Both the position numbers and the translations under genes were made by a program. A DNA stretch of 64,000 nucleotides from Virgibacillus ndiopensis. Its GTDB lineage: Bacteria > Bacillota > Bacilli > Bacillales > Amphibacillaceae. The notes beneath the pieces were generated by a model. The model worked only from the letters and a program-made list of their open reading frames with translations, was not told the DNA's origin and did no database searches. Of the stretch, positions 8,000-17,431 are shown piece after piece (within the stretch, counting starts at the first letter, position 1; each line of letters opens with the position of its first letter). The stretch covers positions 744,001 through 808,000 of the forward strand of contig NZ_FZMZ01000005.1 in assembly GCF_900187325.1 (NCBI RefSeq), written 5' to 3'.

Positions 8000-9121
8000 T
8001 TATTCAAGGAAATCTTTTAAACGTTTACTGCGACTTGGATGGCGTAATTTACGTAATGCTTTAGCTTCAATTTGACGGATACGCTCTCTTGTAACACCGA
8101 AGACCTTTCCAACCTCTTCTAGTGTTCTTGTGCGTCCATCATCAAGTCCGAAGCGTAGGCGTAATACATTTTCTTCTCTGTCTGTAAGTGTATCTAAAAC
8201 ATCTTCTAACTGTTCTTTTAATAGCTCATATGAAGCATGATCAGAAGGAGAAATCGCCTCTTGATCCTCAATAAAATCACCTAAGTGGGAATCATCTTCT
8301 TCTCCAATCGGTGTTTCTAATGAGACTGGCTCTTGAGCAATTTTCAAAATATCTCGTACTTTATCAGGAGAAAGTTCCATTTCCTTACCAATTTCTTCAG
8401 GGGAAGGCTCTCGTCCTAAATCCTGCAGTAATTGACGTTGCACACGGATTAGCTTATTAATTGTTTCTACCATGTGTACAGGAATACGAATTGTTCTTGC
8501 CTGGTCAGCGATAGCACGGGTGATTGCCTGGCGAATCCACCATGTTGCATACGTACTAAATTTAAATCCTTTACGATAATCAAATTTTTCAACAGCCTTC
8601 ATTAGACCCATATTTCCCTCTTGAATAAGGTCTAAAAACAACATTCCTCTACCTACATAACGTTTTGCAATGCTTACAACAAGGCGTAAGTTTGCTTCAG
8701 CAAGGCGTCTTTTTGCCTCATCATCACCTTGTTCAATTCTGTTTGCAAGTTCGATTTCTTCAGCTGCAGATAATAAATCTACACGACCAATTTCCTTTAG
8801 ATACATACGAACCGGGTCATTGATCTTTATACCGAGGGGTACACTTAAATCATTTAGATCGAACTCTTCCTCTTTTGCTATTTGTTGCATTTTAGGGTCT
8901 TCTTCAGACTCACCGATTACTTCAACACCTTGCTCATTTAGGTACTCATAAAACTCGTCCACTTGATCTGATTCAATTTCGAATCCAGACAAACGATCGG
9001 CAACTTCTTCATAAGCCAATACACCACGTTTTTTGCCCAATTCCAATAATTGGTCTTTTGCTTGTTCAAGTGTTAATTCAGTTCCATTTTCCTTAGTTTG
9101 TGACGGCTTATTTTCGGCCAT
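8000..9121 (-). CDS. sigA: primary sigma factor SigA (RpoD)
   Basis: SigA is the housekeeping sigma factor that directs RNA polymerase to TTGACA/TATAAT promoters. The 373-residue protein has the short N-terminal region 1.1 typical of Gram-positives, region 1.2 (Arg-Met-Tyr-Leu-Lys-Glu-Ile-Gly), region 2 with the conserved -10-binding helix ([10 protein letters not shown]), region 3, and the region 4 helix-turn-helix ([10 protein letters not shown]). The longest frame adds Met-Glu-Gly-Gly-Gly-Leu, but those codons are the GGAGGGGG ribosome binding site, so the start is 9121. It lies 30 bases after dnaG. Confidence 0.98.
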   Translation of the reverse strand: MAENKPSQTKENGTELTLEQAKDQLLELGKKRGVLAYEEVADRLSGFEIESDQVDEFYEYLNEQGVEVIGESEEDPKMQQIAKEEEFDLNDLSVPLGIKINDPVRMYLKEIGRVDLLSAAEEIELANRIEQGDDEAKRRLAEANLRLVVSIAKRYVGRGMLFLDLIQEGNMGLMKAVEKFDYRKGFKFSTYATWWIRQAITRAIADQARTIRIPVHMVETINKLIRVQRQLLQDLGREPSPEEIGKEMELSPDKVRDILKIAQEPVSLETPIGEEDDSHLGDFIEDQEAISPSDHASYELLKEQLEDVLDTLTDREENVLRLRFGLDDGRTRTLEEVGKVFGVTRERIRQIEAKALRKLRHPSRSKRLKDFLE

Positions 9122-9151
9122 GAGTCCCCCTCCTTCCATACTACTAATAAT

Positions 9152-10966
9152 TCAATTTGTATTTTTTAACTGTTTTTGTATTTCAATGATTTGCATTGCA
9201 ATTTGTGCAGCTTTTAGCGGATCGTTCTGCTGTTCAGCTATTCTCTGCTGTTGTTTTAACGTCTTAATACTAGCCATGTCATTATTTTCAGCACGGATAA
9301 TCCGTATATAATCATTGATTTCCTGATCACTAATATTCTCAATAACAGGAGACATTGCAATTTCAGTAACTAATTGTTTAATTGTCTGATCAGTTAACCT
9401 CTCAATAAACAAACTTACATCAGCTGTATGCCCTTCTTCATAAAAGGCATATAAATAAGTGGCAATAATCTTGTGCTCATCTATATTGAATGCCCCACCT
9501 ATTTCCTCCTGCACTTTATCAGTTATGGACCTATCTTTCAACATATATGCAATCAATTGTTTTTCAGCATTTTGAAAAGCAGGTAATAACTTTTTTGACT
9601 GATAATATTTTGTAGCACTATTAGTATATCTTTTCTTTTCTCTCTTATCCTTATGGATCCCCATATTTTGGCGATGATTTTTAATTTCTTCAACTAAGGT
9701 ATCCATCGATAAATTATATTCATTGCTAAGCTCTTTTAGATAATATTCCCGTTCAACGGAACTATCAATCCTTGCAAGCTCAGTAAGAACATTTTCTACA
9801 TATTGAATGCGATCTCCTTCAAGATTTAAATTATAGTCTTTTTTTAAGTATCGCATATAAAAACTCATGTACGTACCGCTAGCTCTGATTACCTTATCGT
9901 TAAATGCATCGGGACCATAAGTCTTAATATATTCATCTGGATCCATCCCGTCATCTAATCGGGCTATTTTCACCTGACATCCTACTTGACGGAGTAAGTT
10001 GGCAGCTTTATACGTTGCCTCGGTTCCGGCTTTATCGGAGTCATAACAAAGCACTACTGTATCAACATAACGTCTTAGCAGTTTGGCTTGACTTTCAGTT
10101 AAGGCGGTACCTAATGTTGCAATTACATTTTTCACACCTGCCTGATATGCTGAAATAACATCCATATATCCTTCAAATAAAACAGCTTCACTACTTTTCC
10201 GGATATATTTTTTTGCTAAGTCAAAATTATACAGAATCTTACCTTTTTGAAACAGTTCGCTTTCTGAGCTATTTAAATACTTAGGTTCTTGATCTGTAAT
10301 TGTTCTACCGCCAAATGCAATTGTTTTACCTAGATGATTTCGAATAGGGAAAATAACCCTTCCACTAAAACGATCTGAAACGCTATTATCTTCGTGTAAA
10401 GTCAATAAGCCAGATTTAACCAAAACTTGTTGATGAAAACCTTTTTTCTCTAGAAACTCTGCTGTAAAGCCCTTCACTTTTGATGCAAAACCCAATTGAA
10501 AAGTATCTATGGATTCCTCGCTTATCCCTCTTTCTTTAAAATAGTTGTACCCTTCTTTCCCATCTTTCGTAAATCTTAATAGATGATGATAAAGCTTGGT
10601 CAACCACTCATAGGCTGATAAAACATTTTGACTTTCTATTGATAGTGAACTTTCTTTCCTGACTCCTGTTTCAGGTAGCTTAATACCACTTCGATCAGCC
10701 AAAAATGTCAATGCTTCATAAAATGAAAAGCTTTCCATCTCCATTAAAAATGTCACTACATTTCCGCCTTTTCCACAACCAAAGCAATGAAAAATTTGTT
10801 TTTCCTGTGTGACTGAAAATGAGGGAGTTTTTTCACTATGAAACGGACATAAGCCAACATAGTTTCTCCCCTGCTTTTTCAATTGTACATATTCTCCAAT
10901 AACATCAGCAATATCGTTGGCTTTTCTAACTTCTTCAATTACTTCTTCAGGAATCTGATTAGACAT
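9152..10966 (-). CDS. dnaG: DNA primase DnaG
   Basis: DnaG makes the RNA primers for replication. The 604-residue protein has the CHC2 zinc finger at the N-terminus (Cys-Pro-Phe-His, then Cys-Phe-Gly-Cys), the catalytic TOPRIM core (Phe-Glu-Gly-Tyr-Met-Asp and Cys-Tyr-Asp-Ser-Asp) and a C-terminal helicase-binding domain. The longest frame begins at a GTG at 10978. The ATG at 10966 is preferred because GGTGG lies just upstream and the N-terminus fits the family. It forms the conserved dnaG-sigA pair. Confidence 0.97.
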   Translation of the reverse strand: MSNQIPEEVIEEVRKANDIADVIGEYVQLKKQGRNYVGLCPFHSEKTPSFSVTQEKQIFHCFGCGKGGNVVTFLMEMESFSFYEALTFLADRSGIKLPETGVRKESSLSIESQNVLSAYEWLTKLYHHLLRFTKDGKEGYNYFKERGISEESIDTFQLGFASKVKGFTAEFLEKKGFHQQVLVKSGLLTLHEDNSVSDRFSGRVIFPIRNHLGKTIAFGGRTITDQEPKYLNSSESELFQKGKILYNFDLAKKYIRKSSEAVLFEGYMDVISAYQAGVKNVIATLGTALTESQAKLLRRYVDTVVLCYDSDKAGTEATYKAANLLRQVGCQVKIARLDDGMDPDEYIKTYGPDAFNDKVIRASGTYMSFYMRYLKKDYNLNLEGDRIQYVENVLTELARIDSSVEREYYLKELSNEYNLSMDTLVEEIKNHRQNMGIHKDKREKKRYTNSATKYYQSKKLLPAFQNAEKQLIAYMLKDRSITDKVQEEIGGAFNIDEHKIIATYLYAFYEEGHTADVSLFIERLTDQTIKQLVTEIAMSPVIENISDQEINDYIRIIRAENNDMASIKTLKQQQRIAEQQNDPLKAAQIAMQIIEIQKQLKNTN

Positions 10967-11090
10967 ATCGACCACCACGTTCTATTATTCGAGACCACAT
11001 GTAGAAAATCCTTCATGTTTCGACAATATTTTTTCTAAACCCGAAAAAAATTTCCTTCTATTGTGTCATGTAAGTTTAGAAGGAGCACAC

Positions 11091-11168
11091 ATGTCTATGT
11101 TTAATTGTGTAATCACTTACCATTGTGCCTCTTGTGGTAATAAGATAAACCTTTGTTGCAAATACTAA
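11091..11168 (+). CDS. tiny cysteine-rich ORF, 25 residues
   Basis: This ORF reads Met-Ser-Met-Phe-Asn-Cys and ends Asn-Leu-Cys-Cys-Lys-Tyr. It has five cysteines in 25 residues, including a Cys-Ala-Ser-Cys pair followed by Gly-Asn-Lys. It is preceded by an excellent AGAAGGAG site 5 bases from the ATG, far better than chance for a random ORF. It lies alone on the plus strand in a 470-base gap between divergent dnaG and the end of ppsR. The cysteine pattern suggests metal binding or disulfides. I see no clear promoter or terminator and do not recognise a family. Confidence 0.4.
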   Translation: MSMFNCVITYHCASCGNKINLCCKY

Positions 11169-11436
11169 AAGAGATAAAAAATCACTCATTCTTGTATATT
11201 CATTATTTCTACATAAAAGAATAAGAATCCTTCTTAATTCGCAATGTTTTATTTTTCTGAATATCTAGACCTTTACAACAGTATCAAAGGTAATAAACTT
11301 TCTTATTTCATTTTTACACAAATATTAATTATAATACAATATATATTAAAATGCTAGAAAAAAATTATATATTTTTACAAAATAAAACACTCTGCAATTT
11401 TTATTACAGAATGTTTTAGTACCTATTCACTTTTTA
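11169..11436. other. AT-rich gap before ppsR 3' end
   Basis: This is very AT-rich DNA with no ORF that has a ribosome binding site. The only feature seen is the ppsR terminator hairpin at its right end. Confidence 0.5.
11384..11417 (-). terminator. ppsR terminator
   Basis: aaaacactctg (11384-11394) pairs with cagaatgtttt (11407-11417), with one G-U pair. It is followed on the minus strand by a T-rich tract. It lies 20 bases past the ppsR stop. Confidence 0.75.
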
Positions 11437-12240
11437 TTATTTTCTAATAAGACGCATAATACTATTTGCTGTTTCTTCAACCGCTTTATTAGAGACATTA
11501 ACAACTTTGCAACCAATTTTGTTTACTACTTTATCAAAATAAGCAAGTTCCTGATGTATTCTGTTCATGTTTGCATATGTAGCTTGATCACCTAAACCTA
11601 AAGCCTTTAAGCGTTCCTTGCGAATATCATTTAGTTTTTCAGGTGTAATTCGTAAACCAATACACTTATCAGGGTCGACCTCATATAACTCTTCGGGTGG
11701 ATCTACTTCCGGAACAATTGGTACGTTGGCAACCTTTATTCGCTTGTGGGCTAAATATTGTGATAGTGGCGTTTTTGATGTACGTGATACTCCTATCAAA
11801 ATAATATCTGCTCTTGAAATCCCACGTGGATCTCTACCATCATCATACTTTACGGCGAATTCAATTGCTTCGACACGTTTAAAATAATCTTCATCCAGTT
11901 TATGAACTAAACCAGCCTCAAGTCTAGGAGGTTTTCCAAATACACGTTCCATAGAATCCATCATCGGACCCATGATATCAATTGCTTCAATATTAATTCT
12001 TTTTGCTGCGTTGTTTAAATGTTTACGGAGTAATGGATCAACTAACGTGAATCCAATAATCCCCTGTTTCTCTTTAGCCAAAAGTAACGCTTCATCAATT
12101 GTTTTCTTATCCTCTACATAAGGAATTCGCTGAATTTTATATTGGCCATTATTAAATTGACTTAAGCCAGCTTTAATTACCAATTCTGCCGTTTCACCAA
12201 CAGAGTCTGATAAAACGAAAACTAATGGTTTTGTGCTCAT
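11437..12240 (-). CDS. ppsR: pyruvate, phosphate dikinase regulatory protein (YqfL)
   Basis: This DUF299 bifunctional serine/threonine kinase and phosphorylase switches PEP synthase or pyruvate, phosphate dikinase on and off. The 267-residue protein has the family N-terminus (Leu-Ser-Asp-Ser-Val-Gly-Glu-Thr-Ala, 10-18) and a P-loop-like Gly-Val-Ser-Arg-Thr-Ser-Lys-Thr at 150-157. It directly follows ccpN. In B. subtilis YqfL is reported to modulate CcpN activity, which fits the pairing. An AAGGAG site precedes the ATG. No dikinase gene is in the window, so the target here is not shown. Confidence 0.92.
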   Translation of the reverse strand: MSTKPLVFVLSDSVGETAELVIKAGLSQFNNGQYKIQRIPYVEDKKTIDEALLLAKEKQGIIGFTLVDPLLRKHLNNAAKRINIEAIDIMGPMMDSMERVFGKPPRLEAGLVHKLDEDYFKRVEAIEFAVKYDDGRDPRGISRADIILIGVSRTSKTPLSQYLAHKRIKVANVPIVPEVDPPEELYEVDPDKCIGLRITPEKLNDIRKERLKALGLGDQATYANMNRIHQELAYFDKVVNKIGCKVVNVSNKAVEETANSIMRLIRK

Positions 12241-12322
12241 ATATATGCTCCTTCCTAACAGTACACACTCAAATAATCGCCAATTAGCAGTAAGTAAGAA
12301 TTATTTGGTCTTTTTAAATACG

Positions 12323-12952
12323 TTACAAATGTTCATCCATTATCAATTCTACAAAAGCTTTTGTTATAGTTGTTTTCGTAATGCGTCCTACAACCTCAAG
12401 TCCATGATCAGTATCTTTTATTACTGGGATACCGTCAATTTGTTTGTTAATTAATTGTTTTGCTACATCTAACAGTAAATCGTCTTTTCTGCATATCGTA
12501 ATATTCGGCATCCTTGTCATGATAATATGTACCGGAATATCATTTAAGTCCTGTTTACCGATACTCGCTCGTAACAAGTCCTTGCGTGATAAAACACCTG
12601 TTAAACATGCATGATCATCAACGACAAACAGTGTTCCAACATCCTCCAAGAACATTGTTGAAATTGCATCATATACAGATACACTTTCCTTAACGACAAT
12701 TGGAACAGATTGATATTCATGTACCTTAAACTTCTTTATCTTCTCTGTAAGTAGTTCAGATCCTGTTTTTCCTGTAAAAAAATATCCTACGCGGGGTCTG
12801 GCATCCAAAAATCCAGCCATAGTTAAGATGGCTAAATCTGGACGTAAAGTAGCCCTTGTCAAACTTAATCGGTCTGCAATATGTTCCCCTGTAATTGGAC
12901 CGTTTTCCTTAACTATCTCTATAATTTGTTCTTGTCTATTTGATAACTCCAC
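12323..12952 (-). CDS. ccpN: transcriptional repressor CcpN
   Basis: CcpN represses gluconeogenic genes (gapB, pckA) and the small RNA SR1 on glycolytic carbon. The 209-residue protein has an N-terminal winged helix (Gly-Pro-Ile-Thr-Gly-Glu-His-Ile-Ala-Asp, then Thr-Arg-Ala-Thr-Leu-Arg-Pro-Asp-Leu) and two CBS domains (about 75-205) that sense nucleotides. The start is taken as the GTG at 12952, behind GGTGGTG, giving a protein of near B. subtilis length. The longest frame begins 7 codons earlier, at another GTG. It lies upstream of ppsR. Confidence 0.93.
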   Translation of the reverse strand: MELSNRQEQIIEIVKENGPITGEHIADRLSLTRATLRPDLAILTMAGFLDARPRVGYFFTGKTGSELLTEKIKKFKVHEYQSVPIVVKESVSVYDAISTMFLEDVGTLFVVDDHACLTGVLSRKDLLRASIGKQDLNDIPVHIIMTRMPNITICRKDDLLLDVAKQLINKQIDGIPVIKDTDHGLEVVGRITKTTITKAFVELIMDEHL

Positions 12953-13039
12953 TTCTTCACCACCCACCAGCACAATCGGTTATACTATTTAATAAATATT
13001 ATAGACTATTTACAGCAAAAAAGAAAACTTTGTCATACT

Positions 13040-13146
13040 ATATAAAAGCGAAGCGGGCTTAATTAACGGCGAAATGCGTAAGAAAAAGAGACCGACGTGT
13101 AAATGGCTTTTCGCACTACGGAGTTTCCATTGATACCGAACCTAAA
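13040..13146. other. GC-richer segment between glyS and ccpN
   Basis: About 100 bases between the glyS stop and the ccpN promoter region are clearly more GC-rich than nearby spacers and contain no ORF with a start signal. No strong inverted repeat with a T tract was found, so no terminator is called. It may be part of a dispersed repeat. Confidence 0.3.
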
Positions 13147-15231
13147 TTAAAAATGCTGTTTCCATTCGATCTTAGTCATATCAGCATAATCATAAATTAA
13201 TTTCGCAACAAGATTGATTAATGCTAAACGGTTCTTACGGATATTTTCATCTTCAGCCATGACCATATTGTGTTCGAAAAAAGAATGTATCGGTTCCGCA
13301 AATTCACTCAATTGTTTCATAGCATAAATTGCATCACGATTTTTACTTTTATCCATATAATCATCGTAAACTTTTTGATATTTTTCATACAGTCCTTGTT
13401 CTGAAGAGGTTTCAAATAGATCTTTATTTACCTCAGCATACTGTGCTTTCTTAGATAAATTTAAGACACGCGTAAATGCTTCTTGTACCTGCTTAAATTC
13501 TGGGTCATTCCGTTTCTCTGACAAAACACTTGCCTTATCTAATGTATAACCAACAATTCCAATGTTATTAAACAGTACTGCCTGAATCACATCCTGTGAT
13601 ATAGATATTTCTTTCATTAAATAAGTAGCACGCATTTTGAAGAATTCAATGAGTTCGTTTGACACATTATCAGAGTCTTCTTTTTCAATATCTACTGTTT
13701 GATATAGATTTTGAGTTATTTCTAACAATGATTCAACAGAGATATTCCATTCATTTTCCTGTAGGGTTTTCAATATACCTACAGCTTGACGTCGAAGACC
13801 ATAAGGATCCTGTGAACCTGTTGGGATTAGCCCTACAGAAATACAACCAACGATTGTATCTAGCTTATCTGCAACACTAACGATTGACCCTTCTATCGTT
13901 TCTGGCAAATCCCCATTGGCATGACGTGGCATATAATGTTCAGCAACAGCTTTTGCTACTATTTTATCTTCACCAAAGTTAATAGCGTATTTCTCACCCA
14001 TAACACCTTGAAGTTCGGTAAATTCATTAACCATATTTGTCATTAGATCGAATTTACTGATTTGGGCAGCTCTTACAGCTCTTTGTTTTGTTTCTTGATC
14101 GACGTTCAGATGCGTGGCCAATGTTTCAGTAACGTTCGTAATGCGTTCCACTTTATCATGGATTGTACCTAGTTTTTCCTGAAAAACAACTTTTTCTAGC
14201 TTTTGTAAATAAAAATCTATTGTGTGTTTTTGATCTTCCTCATAGAAAAATTGTGCATCAGATAACCGTGCTTTTAATACTTTTTCGTTTCCTTTCACAA
14301 CCGTTTGAAGCTTATGTTCATTACCATTCCGAACGCCTACAAAATGAGGAAGCAATTTACCGTCTTTTGATTCAACCGGAAAATAACGCTGGTGTTCTGC
14401 CATTGACGTAACCAATACTTCAGTTGGAAGCTTTAGAAATGACTCATCGAATGACCCCATAAAAACAGTCGGATACTCTACTAAATTACAAACTTCATTT
14501 AATAAGCTTGTTGAAATAGGAATGTTAAACCCTTCCTTTTCTTCTAGTTCCTTAATCCCGTCTACAATTAGTTTCTCCCGATGTTTAGCATCTGCAACTA
14601 CATAATTTTGCGCAAGGGCATCAGCGTAATCATTTGGATGATTAAGTGTAATTGGCTCTCCTAAAAATCTATGCCCAAATGTTTGATTGCCAGTTGTAAC
14701 ACGTGCGATTTCAAATGGAACAATTTCATTATCAAATAATGCAACAAGCCAACGAATAGGCCGAGCATAACGAAGAATCTCTTCACCCCACCGCATATTT
14801 TTAGCAAACTGTAAAGCTAAAATAATATTCTTGAAGCCTGGAAGTAACTCTATTGTTTGTTTGCCTGTAATATGTTTTTTAACAAAAATATAGGATGTTC
14901 CATTTACCTCTTTTGTATAAATATCGTCGGTAGTTTTACCTTGCCCTTTTGTAAATCCGATGGCGGCTTTAGTCCAGTTTCCATCAGCATCTTTTGCAAT
15001 TTTTTCAGCAGGCCCTTTTGCTTCTTCCTCCATTGTTGTTTGTTCTTCTGCCATATCATGAATAAGAACTGCAATTCTTCTTGGGGTTGAAAAAGAAGTA
15101 ATAGACGTAAAAGAAATACGTAACTCTTTTAACCAGTCTTCCGTTTTTAATACAAGTTGCTGTTCTGCATCATCCACAAAGCGTGCAGGTAATTCCTCTA
15201 ATCCAATTTCAAATAACGCATCCTTAGCCAA
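13147..15231 (-). CDS. glyS: glycyl-tRNA synthetase beta subunit
   Basis: This is the beta chain of the heterotetrameric glycyl-tRNA synthetase, responsible for tRNA recognition. The 694-residue protein begins with the family signature Glu-Ile-Gly-Leu-Glu-Glu-Leu-Pro-Ala and includes an HD-like region (Phe-Asp-Leu-Met-Thr-Asn-Met-Val, then Glu-Leu-Gln-Gly-Val-Met-Gly) and a C-terminal anticodon-binding DALR-like domain. It starts with TTG immediately after the glyQ stop. The GGAGGAG site lies inside the end of glyQ, so the two chains are likely translated in a coupled way under the glyQ T-box. Confidence 0.97.
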   Translation of the reverse strand: MAKDALFEIGLEELPARFVDDAEQQLVLKTEDWLKELRISFTSITSFSTPRRIAVLIHDMAEEQTTMEEEAKGPAEKIAKDADGNWTKAAIGFTKGQGKTTDDIYTKEVNGTSYIFVKKHITGKQTIELLPGFKNIILALQFAKNMRWGEEILRYARPIRWLVALFDNEIVPFEIARVTTGNQTFGHRFLGEPITLNHPNDYADALAQNYVVADAKHREKLIVDGIKELEEKEGFNIPISTSLLNEVCNLVEYPTVFMGSFDESFLKLPTEVLVTSMAEHQRYFPVESKDGKLLPHFVGVRNGNEHKLQTVVKGNEKVLKARLSDAQFFYEEDQKHTIDFYLQKLEKVVFQEKLGTIHDKVERITNVTETLATHLNVDQETKQRAVRAAQISKFDLMTNMVNEFTELQGVMGEKYAINFGEDKIVAKAVAEHYMPRHANGDLPETIEGSIVSVADKLDTIVGCISVGLIPTGSQDPYGLRRQAVGILKTLQENEWNISVESLLEITQNLYQTVDIEKEDSDNVSNELIEFFKMRATYLMKEISISQDVIQAVLFNNIGIVGYTLDKASVLSEKRNDPEFKQVQEAFTRVLNLSKKAQYAEVNKDLFETSSEQGLYEKYQKVYDDYMDKSKNRDAIYAMKQLSEFAEPIHSFFEHNMVMAEDENIRKNRLALINLVAKLIYDYADMTKIEWKQHF

Positions 15232-16110
15232 TTATTTCTCCTCCTTCGATAACATTGGAAACCCTAGCTCTTCCCTTTTTGCAACATATGCTTTGGCGAT
15301 ACTTCTAGCTAAATTTCGAATTCGTGATATATAACCAGTTCGTTCTGTAACCGAAATAACTCCCTTGGCATCGAGCAAATTAAAAGTATGTGAACATTTA
15401 AGAACATAATCGTAAGCAGGGAATACCAGTCCATTATCCATAGTTCGCTTAGCTTCTAGTTCATACATGGTAAATAAATTAAATAACATATCGGTATCTG
15501 ATTCTTCAAATGTATAGGTTGAGTGTTCAAATTCAGGTTGGAAGAAAATATCTTTAACGGTAACCCCATCTGTCCATTCCAAATCAAACACGTTTTCCTT
15601 ATCTTGGATATAAGATGCCAACCGTTCTAGACCGTAAGTAAGCTCAACAGTTACTGGACTCGCTTCAAGACCACCAATTTGTTGAAAATAGGTAAATTGG
15701 GTGATTTCCATTCCATCGAGCCAAACTTCCCATCCAAGACCAGCAGCACCAAGTGTTGGATTTTCCCAATTATCTTCTACAAAGCGAATGTCATGTTCTA
15801 ACGGATCAATTCCTAACGCCTTTAATGAATCTAAATACAATTCCTGAATATTATCTGGTGATGGCTTCATTATTACTTGAAATTGATGATGTTGATACAA
15901 TCGGTTTGGGTTTTTACCATATCGACCGTCGGCAGGTCGTCTAGATGGTTCAACATATGCCACATTCCATGGCTCAGGTCCCAGACTACGTAACAATGTC
16001 ATTGGAGACATTGTTCCAGCACCTTTTTCAACATCATATGCTTGGGTCAAAATACAATTTTGATCTGACCAATGCTTTTGCAGTGTTAATATCATTTCTT
16101 GAATATTCAT
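15232..16110 (-). CDS. glyQ: glycyl-tRNA synthetase alpha subunit
   Basis: This is the catalytic alpha chain of glycyl-tRNA synthetase. It activates glycine and charges tRNA-Gly with the beta chain. The 292-residue protein is highly conserved, with class II features such as [10 protein letters not shown] near residue 62 and Leu-Thr-Tyr-Gly-Leu-Glu-Arg-Leu near 157. A GGGAG site precedes the ATG. A complete T-box leader with a glycine specifier lies upstream, so expression should respond to uncharged tRNA-Gly. Confidence 0.98.
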   Translation of the reverse strand: MNIQEMILTLQKHWSDQNCILTQAYDVEKGAGTMSPMTLLRSLGPEPWNVAYVEPSRRPADGRYGKNPNRLYQHHQFQVIMKPSPDNIQELYLDSLKALGIDPLEHDIRFVEDNWENPTLGAAGLGWEVWLDGMEITQFTYFQQIGGLEASPVTVELTYGLERLASYIQDKENVFDLEWTDGVTVKDIFFQPEFEHSTYTFEESDTDMLFNLFTMYELEAKRTMDNGLVFPAYDYVLKCSHTFNLLDAKGVISVTERTGYISRIRNLARSIAKAYVAKREELGFPMLSKEEK

Positions 16111-16144
16111 TAATTCAAACTCCCATCATTTAGAGTAATAAAAA

Positions 16145-16362
16145 ATCCCGTCCCTATGTCTAATAACAATAGACATAGGGACGGGATATATCCCGCGGTT
16201 CCACCCTATTTGCCCCATATTGGAGCCACTTTATTAGATTGCTCAGGAGGTGCCTTTCCCTTATTGCACTATTATCCAGCTCACACTATTCCGGACTCGC
16301 TTCAAATAGAAATCAATAAGTACTTTTTCTCCCTCATAGCAATAAAAATTATCATAGAAATA
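16145..16362 (-). ncRNA. glycine T-box leader of glyQS
   Basis: The conserved T-box sequence AGGGTGGAACCGCG is at 16194-16207 (minus strand). It is followed by a 17-bp perfect terminator hairpin (16145-16161 with 16171-16187) and a T run. The upstream stem I region contains GGC at 16252-16254, followed by a purine, which fits a glycine specifier. Stem I base pairing is visible between the parts near 16333 and 16242. The short design without a clear stem II is typical of glyQS leaders. Uncharged tRNA-Gly should stabilise the antiterminator. Confidence 0.95.
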
Positions 16363-16369
16363 TGTACAA

Positions 16370-16399
16370 ATAATACTTTATAAATCAATGATTTGTCAA
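16370..16399 (-). promoter_or_regulatory. sigma-A promoter of the glyQS T-box
   Basis: TTGACA (16394-16399) and TATTAT (16370-16375) on the minus strand are separated by 18 bases. Transcription should start near 16362, at the head of the T-box leader. Confidence 0.8.
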
Positions 16400-16408
16400 T
16401 TAATACAC

Positions 16409-17152
16409 TTACTTAAATTTGTCCAATTGTTTTAAAAACTTCTTTGTTTTTAAGAAATATCCGCCATAACGATCATAATAAGCATCCAAAATTTGGCGCA
16501 ATAATAATATATTTTCGTTCTTTAATGATATTTTACCAATTCGTTCAAGACCAACACTTGTAAAAAGATGAAAAAGTCTTGCGATCGTATCAGGCAACCG
16601 AATTGACTCAGTATCGATATGTAAACACCTTTTACAAAGTAAACCACCCTCAACAATAGAAAATAAGAAGAGAGATTCTTTATTACCACAGTTAACACAA
16701 CGGTCTACTATTGGGGCGAATCCACCCTTAACAAATAGTTTAAGCTCATACATCATAACTGGTATATCGGAATTTTCATTTTCTGCTATCCACGTTAACG
16801 TTTGGTACAGTTGTTCGTATAAATATGGTTCAGCTACTTTTGAATCAAGTAACTTATCCGTTAATTCTACAAGGTACGCAGCATAAGCAGTCTTTATTAT
16901 GTCCTCTCGAATCGTTCGAAAAGAATTCACCATATCCCCTTGCTGAATTGTACTTAGCCCAGAATTAACATAAACCAAGAACTCACCATGAATGAATGGC
17001 TGCGTTACTGCAGCCATTCTACTTTTGGGTTTTTTCGCACCTTTAGCGATAGCTGTGAACTTCCCTATTTTCTTACTTAAAATTGTTACTAATTTATGTG
17101 TCTCTCCATAATCTTGCGTTTTGATTATGAGGCCTTCAATTTTTTCGAGCAC
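16409..17152 (-). CDS. recO: DNA repair protein RecO
   Basis: RecO works with RecF/RecR to load RecA on SSB-coated DNA and anneals single strands. The 247-residue protein has an N-terminal OB fold (Gly-Leu-Ile-Ile-Lys-Thr-Gln-Asp-Tyr-Gly-Glu, 7-17), a helical domain and a Cys-based zinc site (Cys-Val-Asn-Cys, then Cys-Lys-Arg-Cys, about residues 147-177). The start is a GTG with an AAAGGTGA site. It follows yqzL and era as in B. subtilis. The glyQ promoter begins just 10 bases after its stop. Confidence 0.94.
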   Translation of the reverse strand: MLEKIEGLIIKTQDYGETHKLVTILSKKIGKFTAIAKGAKKPKSRMAAVTQPFIHGEFLVYVNSGLSTIQQGDMVNSFRTIREDIIKTAYAAYLVELTDKLLDSKVAEPYLYEQLYQTLTWIAENENSDIPVMMYELKLFVKGGFAPIVDRCVNCGNKESLFLFSIVEGGLLCKRCLHIDTESIRLPDTIARLFHLFTSVGLERIGKISLKNENILLLRQILDAYYDRYGGYFLKTKKFLKQLDKFK

Positions 17153-17189
17153 ACAGCGTCACCTTTCCTATCATTTGATACTGTATATG

Positions 17190-17336
17190 CTACATTTTTG
17201 TATCTAATTGAGTGATTTCTTCGTTTCCATCTTGAATTGGGTCTGGTGAATTGGGATTCACTTCTAACTCTTTCAATAACAAATAGGTTTCAATGTTTCC
17301 CGTCTGACTAAATAACTTCCAAGTAAAGTCGATCAC
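17190..17336 (-). CDS. yqzL: YqzL family small protein
   Basis: This 48-residue protein has a GTG start. Its beginning (Ile-Asp-Phe-Thr-Trp-Lys-Leu-Phe-Ser-Gln-Thr-Gly-Asn-Ile) is the signature of the YqzL family, always found between era and recO in Bacillus relatives. The C-terminal half is acidic and less conserved. A GGCGGGG site precedes the start. The gap to recO is 37 bases, so they are probably one transcript. Function is unknown. Confidence 0.88.
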   Translation of the reverse strand: MIDFTWKLFSQTGNIETYLLLKELEVNPNSPDPIQDGNEEITQLDTKM

Positions 17337-17374
17337 AAGAAACCCCGCCTTTCTTAAATATTATTTGAAAAAGC

Positions 17375-17414
17375 ACTCATTAATAGAATTACCACTGTAC
17401 TATAAAGAATGAGT
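17375..17414 (-). terminator. possible era terminator
   Basis: actcatt (17375-17381) pairs with aatgagt (17408-17414), and the minus strand then reads GCTTTTTC. The loop is long (26 bases), so this is only moderately convincing. Confidence 0.4.
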
Positions 17415-17431
17415 TTTAAATTTTACCATGT

